IMG/VR virus record: IMGVR_UViG_3300001472_005889 | Coordinates: 1 to 22,514 of that record | DNA: 22,514 bases | Direction: 5' to 3' (one strand) | Origin: a virus | In this document: positions 15,858 through 20,405 of the stretch, piece after piece | Layout: each line of letters begins with the position of its first letter | Numbering within the stretch: the stretch's first letter is position 1 | Program-made: the position numbers and the translations under genes | The notes under the pieces: generated by a model | The model's database searches: none | Told to the model about the DNA's origin: nothing | Seen by the model: only the letters and a program-made list of their open reading frames with translations

Positions 15858-16648
15858 TTGGATTTAATCATCTTGGTAGACTTGGACAACTTGGTAATCA
15901 GATGTTTCAATATGCCTCACTCAGGGGAATTGCATCTAATAGATCATACTCATGTATCTGGCCTAACTATACTGATCCTATTGATGATGGGATTGGTAAT
16001 TGGATAAAAACAGAACTAACTAATCCATTTTTACCTTCACAACCTGTAGGACAAATCAATACTCAGAGGTATATACAAGAACCTCACTATCACTTCAGTC
16101 AAGATCTCTTTGATAATTGTCCTGATAATGTCTCACTATTTGGTTTTTTTCAATCTGAAAAATACTTCAAAGACATTGATCAAGAGATACGAAAAGATTT
16201 CAAATTCAGAGAAGAAATTGAAAATCCATGTCTTGAAATGATGAATAATATTGACTCAAGTCCTATTGCTTTACATATCAGACGTGGTGATTTTCTAATT
16301 AACTCTGCTAATCATTTTAATCAAAGTCTTCAATATTATGAAGAATCTTTAAAAAAGTTTGATAGTAATAGGCAAGTCATAATTTTTTCTGATGATACTG
16401 CCTGGTGTAAAAAGCAAAACTTATTTGCAGATGATAGATTTCTTGTATCAGAAGGACAAGATCAATATCATGATATGTGTTTAATGTCACTATGTTCTGA
16501 TTTCATTATTGCTAACTCTTCATTTTCATGGTGGGGAGCATGGTTAGCAAATAAAGGAAAGGTTATTGCTCCATCAAAATGGTTTGGACCAAATAATGCA
16601 AACAATAATACTAAAGATCTATACTGTGATCACTGGGAGGTAATATGA
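15854..16648 (+). CDS. alpha-1,2-fucosyltransferase (GT11), intact motifs
   Basis: A 264-residue GT11 enzyme with all expected motifs. LGQLGNQMFQYASLRGIA (10-27) is the N-terminal loop. LFGFFQSEKYF (95-105) follows. The GDP-fucose-binding LHIRRGDF (140-147) is intact, as is NSSFSWWGAWLA (221-232) with VIAPSKWFG. GT11 enzymes form alpha-1,2-fucosyl linkages. No gmd/fcl genes for GDP-fucose are in this window, so GDP-fucose would have to come from the host or from elsewhere on the phage genome. GDP-L-galactose, made by the first gene of the operon, is a known alternative donor for some fucosyltransferases. The C-terminal WEVI codons again form a GGGAGGT ribosome site for the next gene. Confidence 0.9.
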   Translation: MIGFNHLGRLGQLGNQMFQYASLRGIASNRSYSCIWPNYTDPIDDGIGNWIKTELTNPFLPSQPVGQINTQRYIQEPHYHFSQDLFDNCPDNVSLFGFFQSEKYFKDIDQEIRKDFKFREEIENPCLEMMNNIDSSPIALHIRRGDFLINSANHFNQSLQYYEESLKKFDSNRQVIIFSDDTAWCKKQNLFADDRFLVSEGQDQYHDMCLMSLCSDFIIANSSFSWWGAWLANKGKVIAPSKWFGPNNANNNTKDLYCDHWEVI

Positions 16649-17439
16649 GAGATAAAAATAAATCACTATACAAGTTAAATGGTATAGGTCCTATCTACTG
16701 TATCAATCTTGATGATCAACCAGATAGATGGGAGTATATGAAGGAGCAGTTTGATTACTGGGAACTTGATAATGTTCATCGCATTTCAGCTTATGATGGT
16801 AGAGATGATGATCTAAGTGATATTATTAAAGGAAGATATCCTGACATGATGACATCCAGTGAGATTGGATGTACAACATCTCATCTTAAAGCTATTAAGC
16901 ACTGGTATGAAACATCAGATTCACCTTATGCAGTTATCATGGAAGATGATTGTAATATGGATGTAGCAAGATTTTGGAATTTCACATGGAAAGATTTCTA
17001 TGCTAAGATTCCTTATGATTGGGATGCTGTTCAGATTGCAATTATCTGTACTGGAGATTTGCATGTAAGAATTCATAAAAGATTTGTTAATGAATTCTCC
17101 ACAGCATGTTATATTATCAACAGACACCATGCTGAAAAGTTAATTCGTCTTCACTGTAGAGGTGAAAAATATAAACTTGATAATGGTGTAAGACCAAGAC
17201 CTGTTGCTGATGATTTACTTTACAACTCAGGAAACACATATTCTCTTCCTCTATTTTTATATAAAATTGAATTAGGTTCATCAATTCATCCTGAACATGT
17301 TGATGCTTTCCATCGTGGAAACCATGACTCTCAACTTAACTATTGGACTAATATGGGAGCACAAATGAGTATAGATGAACTCATGAATTTTGATCCATAT
17401 CTTGGAAGAGTGGTGGAAACCTCACAATCTTCATCTTGA
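16645..17439 (+). CDS. glycosyltransferase family 25 (LPS/LOS type)
   Basis: A 264-residue GT25 protein. IYCINLDDQPDRWEYMKEQF (17-36) is the family-defining start. RISAYDGRD follows, then SSEIGCTTSHLKAIKHW (71-87), with the G-C-x-x-S-H element, and YAVIMEDDCNM (95-105), with the metal-binding EDD. GT25 members are typically beta-galactosyltransferases of lipooligosaccharide, or collagen-type transferases. The C-terminal third is less typical. This is the last gene of the operon. There is no hairpin after its stop; instead a -35 box begins three bases later. The start overlaps the GT11 stop (ATGA), with GGAGGT only three bases upstream, closer than ideal. Confidence 0.88.
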   Translation: MRDKNKSLYKLNGIGPIYCINLDDQPDRWEYMKEQFDYWELDNVHRISAYDGRDDDLSDIIKGRYPDMMTSSEIGCTTSHLKAIKHWYETSDSPYAVIMEDDCNMDVARFWNFTWKDFYAKIPYDWDAVQIAIICTGDLHVRIHKRFVNEFSTACYIINRHHAEKLIRLHCRGEKYKLDNGVRPRPVADDLLYNSGNTYSLPLFLYKIELGSSIHPEHVDAFHRGNHDSQLNYWTNMGAQMSIDELMNFDPYLGRVVETSQSSS

Positions 17440-17441
17440 AC

Positions 17442-17470
17442 TTGACACATTTTTAGTTTTACAATATACT
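17442..17470 (+). promoter_or_regulatory. consensus sigma70-type promoter of the porin-like gene
   Basis: TTGACA (17442-17447) and TATACT (17465-17470) are 17 bases apart, 11 of 12 consensus positions matching. The -35 box begins right after the last glycan gene. Expected transcription start is near 17477, giving a leader of about 210 bases before the ATG at 17687. The -10 box overlaps a CTAAATAA that resembles a T4-like late promoter, so dual early/late use is possible. Confidence 0.7.
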
Positions 17471-17508
17471 AAATAATGTTAATACAAAGAAGAAAATATA
17501 TTTCTTAG

Positions 17509-17590
17509 ACGATCTCCTCAATTACTCGAGTTAGTCTTTCAGTTTTGGTATATTAAACAAGAAACGATCTCCTCAATTACTAGAGTTAGT
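17509..17590 (+). repeat. 27-base direct repeat pair in the 5' leader
   Basis: Two copies at 17509-17535 and 17564-17590 begin ACGATCTCCTCAATTAC and end GAGTTAGT. They differ at one base (TCGAG versus TAGAG) and are 55 bases apart start to start. Each is followed by a T-rich stretch. A separate inverted pair, TTTTGGTA (17543-17550) and TACCAAAA (17601-17608), brackets the second copy. The pair lies wholly in the untranslated leader of the porin-like gene. An RNA-structure, RNA-pairing or protein-binding role is possible; the function is unknown. Confidence 0.8.
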
Positions 17591-17622
17591 TTTTTAATCA
17601 TACCAAAATTATTAACACAAAC

Positions 17623-17641
17623 AGAACCAAGTCGAGGTTCT
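17623..17641 (+). promoter_or_regulatory. small leader hairpin
   Basis: AGAACC and GGTTCT form a perfect 6-bp stem closing a 7-base loop (AAGTCGA), about 45 bases before the start codon at 17687. It has no T-run, so it is not a terminator. It may shape or stabilise the leader. Confidence 0.45.
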
Positions 17642-17686
17642 TATCATCCGTGGAATAATTTCTACGAGACATAAAAGGTACAAAAA

Positions 17687-18052
17687 ATGTTTAAATCTGT
17701 ATTCGCAGCTTCCGCTGCTCTGCTCACTTCTGCTGGAGCTGCATTTGCAGGTCCCTACGTCAACATCGAAACAAATGCTGGTTGGGTTGGCGACGATTAC
17801 ACTGCTGCAACCACAGATCTTCATGTTGGGTTTGAAGGAGAAGTTGGTGCTGCTGCATACTATGTTCAGGCTGGTCCTGCAATTGTTGCTGTTGATGGCG
17901 AAGACACTGACACCCAGTTCTCTGGTAAAGTAGGTCTTGGAGTTCCCGTTTCTGATGCACTGAGTGCATATGGAGAGGTTTCTTTCTTAACTGCTGAAGA
18001 TGAAGATGACTTTGGTCTGGGTGGTAAGTTGGGCGTCAAGTACAACTTCTGA
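17687..18052 (+). CDS. secreted porin-like outer-membrane beta-barrel protein (putative)
   Basis: A 121-residue protein with a clear Sec signal peptide: a basic start (MFK), a hydrophobic Ala/Leu core and an AFA cleavage site after residue 21. The mature part, about 100 residues, alternates polar and hydrophobic residues in repeated strands (VNIETNAGW, TDLHVGFEGEVG, AAYYVQAGPAI, SGKVGLGVPV, LSAYGEVSFL, LGGKLGVKYNF). It ends in the aromatic residue typical of outer-membrane barrels. Length suits a small barrel or a single porin-like unit. The gene is markedly richer in G+C (about half in its first 120 bases) than the glycan operon, suggesting later acquisition or selection for high expression. 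It has its own promoter, a long leader, an AAGGT ribosome site and a terminator. Export to the outer membrane is inferred. Confidence 0.75.
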   Translation: MFKSVFAASAALLTSAGAAFAGPYVNIETNAGWVGDDYTAATTDLHVGFEGEVGAAAYYVQAGPAIVAVDGEDTDTQFSGKVGLGVPVSDALSAYGEVSFLTAEDEDDFGLGGKLGVKYNF

Positions 18053-18057
18053 TCTTA

Positions 18058-18085
18058 TAGACACATATCATCTAGATGTTATACT
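18058..18085 (+). promoter_or_regulatory. candidate sigma70-type promoter overlapping a terminator
   Basis: TAGACA (18058-18063) and TATACT (18080-18085) are 16 bases apart, just upstream of the terminator stem. Initiation near 18092 would start inside the hairpin, so a new transcript could not form the terminator, and the leader would be about 20 bases before the ATG at 18112. Weaker than the other three promoters. Confidence 0.4.
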
Positions 18086-18086
18086 A

Positions 18087-18111
18087 GGGGTGCGACAGCA
18101 TCCCTTTTTTT
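18087..18111 (+). terminator. Rho-independent terminator after the porin-like gene
   Basis: GGGGTGC pairs with GCATCCC (7 bp, one G-T pair) around a GACA loop, followed by seven T residues. The next start codon directly abuts the T-run. Confidence 0.85.
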
Positions 18112-18318
18112 ATGAAAAAATACCTTATAAAGTTTATAACAAATCCAGGAACGCTGACATCCCTTCTAATGCTAGGAATGATAGCACTGATAGGGGCACT
18201 GCATAACCACGCTCACCATGCAATGACTATGGATGCAGATTCTTACGTTAGACAATGGTGTAGAGCATCAGCAGAAAACAAAAAGACCTGCATCAGTTAT
18301 GGTGGAGACATGGATTAA
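18112..18318 (+). CDS. small membrane-anchored protein, unknown function
   Basis: A 68-residue protein. A basic N-terminus (MKKYLIKF) precedes one hydrophobic segment (residues 15-30), then a His-rich stretch HNHAHHAM (31-38) and a polar tail with two cysteines (C49, C60) that could form a disulphide if exported. This suggests a signal anchor with an outside C-terminus. The ATG follows immediately on the T-run of the preceding terminator and has no Shine-Dalgarno sequence; alternative in-frame ATGs at 18169 and 18178 would remove most of the membrane segment. The short sequence matches no family I recognise. Metal binding by the histidines is only a thought. Confidence 0.6.
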   Translation: MKKYLIKFITNPGTLTSLLMLGMIALIGALHNHAHHAMTMDADSYVRQWCRASAENKKTCISYGGDMD

Positions 18319-18320
18319 TA

Positions 18321-18524
18321 ATGAAAAAGAAAGTAAAAAAGATGTTGAAGTGGTTTTATGATGACTCTGAAAGAGGAAAACAAAATATCTCTGAATGTAA
18401 AAATATTTACGAATTAGTAGAGAAACTTCAGTGGAGAATTGAATCTTTAGAGAATGAACACCTACTTTTGTTAGCAGAAATCAACAAACTTAAGTTAGGA
18501 GTTTGTGATACAGAAAGTATTTAA
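18321..18524 (+). CDS. small basic/coiled-coil protein, unknown function
   Basis: A 67-residue soluble protein. The N-terminus is strongly basic (MKKKVKKMLKW). Residues 28-58 form a likely amphipathic helix with regularly spaced leucines (LVEKLQWRIESLENEHLLLL), a probable coiled coil. There is no membrane segment. It starts two bases after the previous stop, with GGAG 14 bases upstream, so the two are probably co-transcribed. It ends 18 bases before a terminator. Function unknown; a small regulatory or scaffold protein would fit. Confidence 0.6.
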   Translation: MKKKVKKMLKWFYDDSERGKQNISECKNIYELVEKLQWRIESLENEHLLLLAEINKLKLGVCDTESI

Positions 18525-18542
18525 GTATAAATTACTACACTG

Positions 18543-18568
18543 TTCCCCTTGACAGGGGAATTTTTTTT
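18543..18568 (+). terminator. Rho-independent terminator with a -35 box in its loop
   Basis: TTCCCC pairs with GGGGAA (6 bp) around the loop TTGACA, followed by eight T residues. It ends the two-gene unit starting at 18112. The loop sequence is also the -35 element of the next promoter. Confidence 0.85.
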
Positions 18569-18577
18569 ATATATAAT
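18549..18577 (+). promoter_or_regulatory. perfect-consensus sigma70 promoter of the hli operon
   Basis: TTGACA (18549-18554) and TATAAT (18572-18577) are exactly 17 bases apart, matching the E. coli consensus at all 12 positions. The start would be near 18584, and the hli ATG at 18604 follows an AAAGG ribosome site. The spacer contains the T-run of the overlapping terminator. Early, strong expression by host polymerase is expected. Confidence 0.85.
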
Positions 18578-18603
18578 ATGTAAAGATTCATTACAAAAGG
18601 TAA

Positions 18604-18822
18604 ATGACTGTAACAACAAATGATCGTGGCCAGCAAAATCTGTTCGCTAAAGAACCCCAAATGTATATCTCTCAGACCGACGCAGAGCGTTATGGTTATG
18701 AATCATATGCAGAAAAGGCAGAGAAATTGAATGGACGCACTGCTATGCTTGGATTTGTTGCTGCTGTTATCTCTTATGCTACTTCTGGTAGTGTATTTTT
18801 CTTTGGTGTCTTTGGATTCTGA
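18604..18822 (+). CDS. hli: high-light-inducible protein (HLIP), 72-residue form
   Basis: A member of the chlorophyll-a/b-binding-like HLIP/SCP family. The single membrane helix carries the signature AEKLNGRTAMLGF (39-51), with the E and N/R residues that ligate chlorophyll and lock the helix dimer, continuing VAAVISYATSG. About 35 polar residues precede the helix, as in longer cyanophage HLIPs. These proteins sit in thylakoid membranes, bind pigment and protect photosystem II and chlorophyll synthesis from excess light. Phage copies are thought to sustain host photosynthesis during infection. It is the first gene after a perfect-consensus promoter and begins an overlapping array of microprotein genes. 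Confidence 0.95.
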   Translation: MTVTTNDRGQQNLFAKEPQMYISQTDAERYGYESYAEKAEKLNGRTAMLGFVAAVISYATSGSVFFFGVFGF

Positions 18823-18908
18823 TGACTGAGATTATTTTCACCGTCACGACAGTTGCTTTTTTCTGTCTGCTCGGTTATACTGTGGAACAACTTTCAGAAA
18901 CCTACTGA
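18822..18908 (+). CDS. 28-residue single-span membrane microprotein
   Basis: An ORF of 28 codons starting at the TGATG overlap with the hli stop and ending at another TGATG overlap with the next gene. The protein begins MTEIIFTVTTVAFFCLLGY and ends VEQLSETY: one hydrophobic span with an acidic tail, the size and shape of the small subunits of photosystems or cytochrome b6f. I do not recognise it as any of PsbI, PsbK, PsbT, PetG or PetN. The exact one-base stitching to both neighbours is the best evidence that it is real; the ribosome site is weak, so translational coupling is likely. Confidence 0.6.
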   Translation: MTEIIFTVTTVAFFCLLGYTVEQLSETY

Positions 18909-19141
18909 TGGAACCCTCTTTACTTGAAATTCTGACATATTATGTAATTGGAGGTGCTCTTTTAATTGGTGCTCCAGGAGTATTCTTTTTTGTAGTGTTT
19001 ATGTCTGCTCTGCAGAATACAAAAGGGAGAATGGTTGGTTACAAAGACCACAAACAATATGGTGACATTTCCTCTTATGAAAATGCACCAGTAGATCAAA
19101 GCAAATTTTATTTTACATTAGGAGAACAAAAAAATGTTTAA
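18908..19141 (+). CDS. 77-residue single-span membrane protein (PsbM-like helix?)
   Basis: A short acidic N-terminus (MEPSLLEIL) precedes one long hydrophobic span (about 11-33: YVIGGALLIGAPGVFFFVVF). A polar C-terminal tail of about 40 residues is rich in Tyr, Lys and Asp. The GAPGVFFFVVFMSA stretch is reminiscent of the VGVPTIFLIGLF core of Prochlorococcus PsbM, a small photosystem II subunit, but the resemblance is from memory and weak. It starts on the stop of the 28-residue gene (TGATG). Its last codons contain the ribosome site (AGGAG) and ATG of the second hli gene. Probably thylakoid-directed by context. Confidence 0.7.
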   Translation: MEPSLLEILTYYVIGGALLIGAPGVFFFVVFMSALQNTKGRMVGYKDHKQYGDISSYENAPVDQSKFYFTLGEQKNV

Positions 19142-19244
19142 CGAAAAAGCAGAACGTATTAATGGTTGGGCAGCAATGATTGGTGTTTTGGCTGCTATGG
19201 GATCTTATGCCACTACAGGTCAACTGATTCCAGGTTTGTGGTGA
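19134..19244 (+). CDS. hli: high-light-inducible protein, minimal 36-residue form
   Basis: A 36-codon gene too short for many gene finders. The start MFNEKAERINGWAAMIG has the HLIP core E-x-x-N-G-x-x-A-M-x-G, here ERINGWAAMIG, with Trp in place of the arginine that usually follows NG. A short helix tail AAMGSYATTGQ follows. It is essentially just the one chlorophyll-binding helix. It overlaps the previous gene by 8 bases, with AGGAG nine bases upstream of the ATG, and its stop is stitched to the next start (TGATG). Role as for the first hli gene: pigment binding and photoprotection in host thylakoids. Confidence 0.88.
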   Translation: MFNEKAERINGWAAMIGVLAAMGSYATTGQLIPGLW

Positions 19245-19312
19245 TGGGATTTATAGTAGCAGCGCTGCTGTTTCTTATACCAATTGGTGCAGCAGCTAGG
19301 AAATCCTCATGA
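19244..19312 (+). CDS. 22-residue hydrophobic microprotein
   Basis: A 22-codon ORF beginning MGFIVAALLFLIPIGAAAR: a single membrane span with a short basic tail. It starts on the stop of the second hli gene (TGATG) and ends in an ATGA overlap with the next gene. Its size is at the lower limit, comparable to the smallest known thylakoid subunits. Stitching on both sides supports expression, but the short length keeps confidence moderate. No family recognised. Confidence 0.5.
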   Translation: MGFIVAALLFLIPIGAAARKSS

Positions 19313-19446
19313 GTATAGAATGGGCACAAGCAATTATTTTTTTCTTGACACCTTTATTCTTTATGCTCCTCTTCATAGAAACTAATGAAGATGATGATGG
19401 ACCACCTGATGGGGGACTCATGACACCAGTATATCAGGGGGTTTAG
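19309..19446 (+). CDS. 45-residue single-span membrane protein with acidic tail
   Basis: Begins MSIEWAQAIIFFLTPLFFML: one strong membrane span (9-23). An acidic cluster (NEDDD) and the polar end PPDGGLMTPVYQGV follow. AGGAAA lies a proper distance before the ATG, which overlaps the previous stop (ATGA). The stop codon TAG lies in the loop of the terminator that closes this operon, so the final codons double as the terminator's 5' stem. Unknown function; likely membrane-inserted with the acidic tail on one face. Confidence 0.65.
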   Translation: MSIEWAQAIIFFLTPLFFMLLFIETNEDDDGPPDGGLMTPVYQGV

Positions 19447-19460
19447 TACCCCCTTTTTTT
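19437..19460 (+). terminator. Rho-independent terminator of the hli operon
   Basis: GGGGGT pairs perfectly with ACCCCC around a TTAGT loop, followed by seven T residues. The 5' arm and loop include the last codons and stop of the preceding gene. Confidence 0.9.
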
Positions 19461-19469
19461 CTAAATAAA
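19460..19469 (+). promoter_or_regulatory. possible T4-like late promoter
   Basis: TCTAAATAAA follows directly on the terminator T-run, 18 bases before the ATG at 19488. It resembles the T4 late consensus TATAAATA, and no -35 element is visible. A late class for the following gene is only suggested. Confidence 0.35.
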
Positions 19470-19487
19470 TTAGTTGCTTCACAACAA

Positions 19488-19916
19488 ATGCCTGAAGAGG
19501 TTAAGAAGGAAGATTCTAAGAAGAAAGGTATTATTGGAAAGATAAAGGAGGCAGCAAGTGACAAAGAAGAACAGCTTGCTATCCTTTCTACTTTTGTTAG
19601 GCTTGGTATCCTTGTTTGGAGTGGCGGAATACTCACGTTGGCTTACATCAAGTTACCTCCAGCCCTTGGTATTCCAGAACAGAAATTAGATCCAACTTTT
19701 ATTGCAAGTGTCTTTACTGGAGTGCTTGCTACTTTTGGTGTTCAGGCAGCAAAGAAAGCAGGAGAAAGTAATGGAAATGGTGGTGGTATTAGTAAAGCAG
19801 ATATGGAAAGATTGATTGCAGCAGCAAAAGAAACTGCACCTGCTCAAACTATTCGTATTGAACAAGCACCTATGAAAATTGGTTTTGCATCAACAGATAA
19901 CAGTTATAAAATGTAA
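19488..19916 (+). CDS. membrane protein with charged N-terminus and glycine-rich linker, unknown
   Basis: A 142-residue protein. Residues 1-30 are highly charged (many Lys/Glu). Residues 36-56 form one probable membrane span (VRLGILVWSGGILTLAYI). A second moderately hydrophobic stretch (69-87, FIASVFTGVLATFGVQAA) may be another span. After a Gly/Asn-rich linker (94-100) comes a helix (ADMERLIAAAKETAP) and a polar end. Two spans with charged ends could suit a holin-like or virion-associated membrane protein, but I do not recognise a family. There is no ribosome site before the ATG. It lies after a terminator and a possible late promoter, so its expression class may differ from the hli operon. 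Confidence 0.75.
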   Translation: MPEEVKKEDSKKKGIIGKIKEAASDKEEQLAILSTFVRLGILVWSGGILTLAYIKLPPALGIPEQKLDPTFIASVFTGVLATFGVQAAKKAGESNGNGGGISKADMERLIAAAKETAPAQTIRIEQAPMKIGFASTDNSYKM

Positions 19917-19995
19917 AAAAAATTGTTTGAATATTCTAACAATTAAATATTAATCAGTAAGTAATATTAATAGATAGTGTAGTTGAAAAAAAAGT

Positions 19996-20319
19996 ATGAA
20001 ATTCTTTTTTTCTTTAATTGCTACACTATTTTTTGCTGTGCCTGTATGGGCAATTGATGTTACAATGGGTGCTAATGGTAACCTAGTGTTTGAACCGAAT
20101 GAGATCACAATCTCTGCAGGTGATACAGTTCATTTTATGAATGAATCACTACCTCCTCACAATATCATTGTAGAAGCTCGCCCTGATCTTTCTAGAGAAG
20201 CACTATTGTTTGCTCCTGGAGAATCGCAGGACGTTGTATTTGCTGACACAGGAGACTATAACTTTTTCTGTGGTCCTCATCAGAGTGCAGGTATGACTGG
20301 CGTTGTACATGTAAATTGA
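19996..20319 (+). CDS. petE: plastocyanin
   Basis: A 107-residue precursor. Residues 1-19 are a Sec signal peptide (basic MK, hydrophobic core, VWA cleavage site) for delivery to the thylakoid lumen. The mature ~88-residue cupredoxin has all four type-1 copper ligands: H55 in LPPHNIIV, then C92, H95 and M100 in FFCGPHQSAGM. FEPNEITISAGDTVHFMN is the usual N-terminal strand pair. Plastocyanin carries electrons from cytochrome b6f to photosystem I (or an oxidase). Phage copies probably sustain electron flow during infection. It is somewhat shorter than the usual ~97-100 mature residues. The 79 bases upstream are very AT-rich, without a clear promoter or ribosome site. Its stop is stitched to the next start (TGATG). 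Confidence 0.95.
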   Translation: MKFFFSLIATLFFAVPVWAIDVTMGANGNLVFEPNEITISAGDTVHFMNESLPPHNIIVEARPDLSREALLFAPGESQDVVFADTGDYNFFCGPHQSAGMTGVVHVN

Positions 20320-20405
20320 TGAGTACATTATTTGTATTTGCTTTCATATCGTTGATTATTATTGGAATGCAGTTAACATGGCCTATAAGATATAGAGGAA
20401 AATGA
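20319..20405 (+). CDS. 28-residue single-span membrane microprotein after petE
   Basis: A 28-codon ORF starting MSTLFVFAFISLIIIGMQLT and ending in the basic tail RYRGK. It has one membrane span with positive charges on the C-terminal side, which predicts a cytoplasmic C-terminus. The start is stitched to the petE stop and the end to the next start (ATGA), while its own codons AGAGGAAA form the ribosome site of the next gene. Likely translationally coupled to petE. Not recognised as a known small subunit. Confidence 0.55.
   Translation: MSTLFVFAFISLIIIGMQLTWPIRYRGK

Noticed and set aside
17509-17590. Two 27-base repeats as a CRISPR array
   Set aside because: There are only two copies and one short spacer of 28 bases, with no cas genes; the repeats lie in a gene leader and contain one mismatch.
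17440-17686. Possible tRNA or attachment site in the intergenic leader
   Set aside because: The hairpin containing GAGGTTC is not part of a cloverleaf, no acceptor or anticodon stem could be paired, and no integrase is nearby.
17612-17969. Minus-strand open frames over the porin-like gene (70 and 69 codons)
   Set aside because: They are opposite a strongly supported gene with a signal peptide. Their Cys/Ser- and Gln-rich compositions are typical of antisense shadows of Ala-rich codons, and no ribosome site was seen.
18000-18206. 68-codon frame crossing the terminator at 18087-18111
   Set aside because: It spans the end of the barrel gene, a strong terminator and the start of the next gene; the protein is low-quality and non-hydrophobic.
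19917-19995. Promoter or terminator in the AT-rich gap before petE
   Set aside because: Only poor -35/-10 candidates (TTGTTT with 15-base spacing) and an 8-base direct repeat ATATTAAT were seen; none is strong enough to call.
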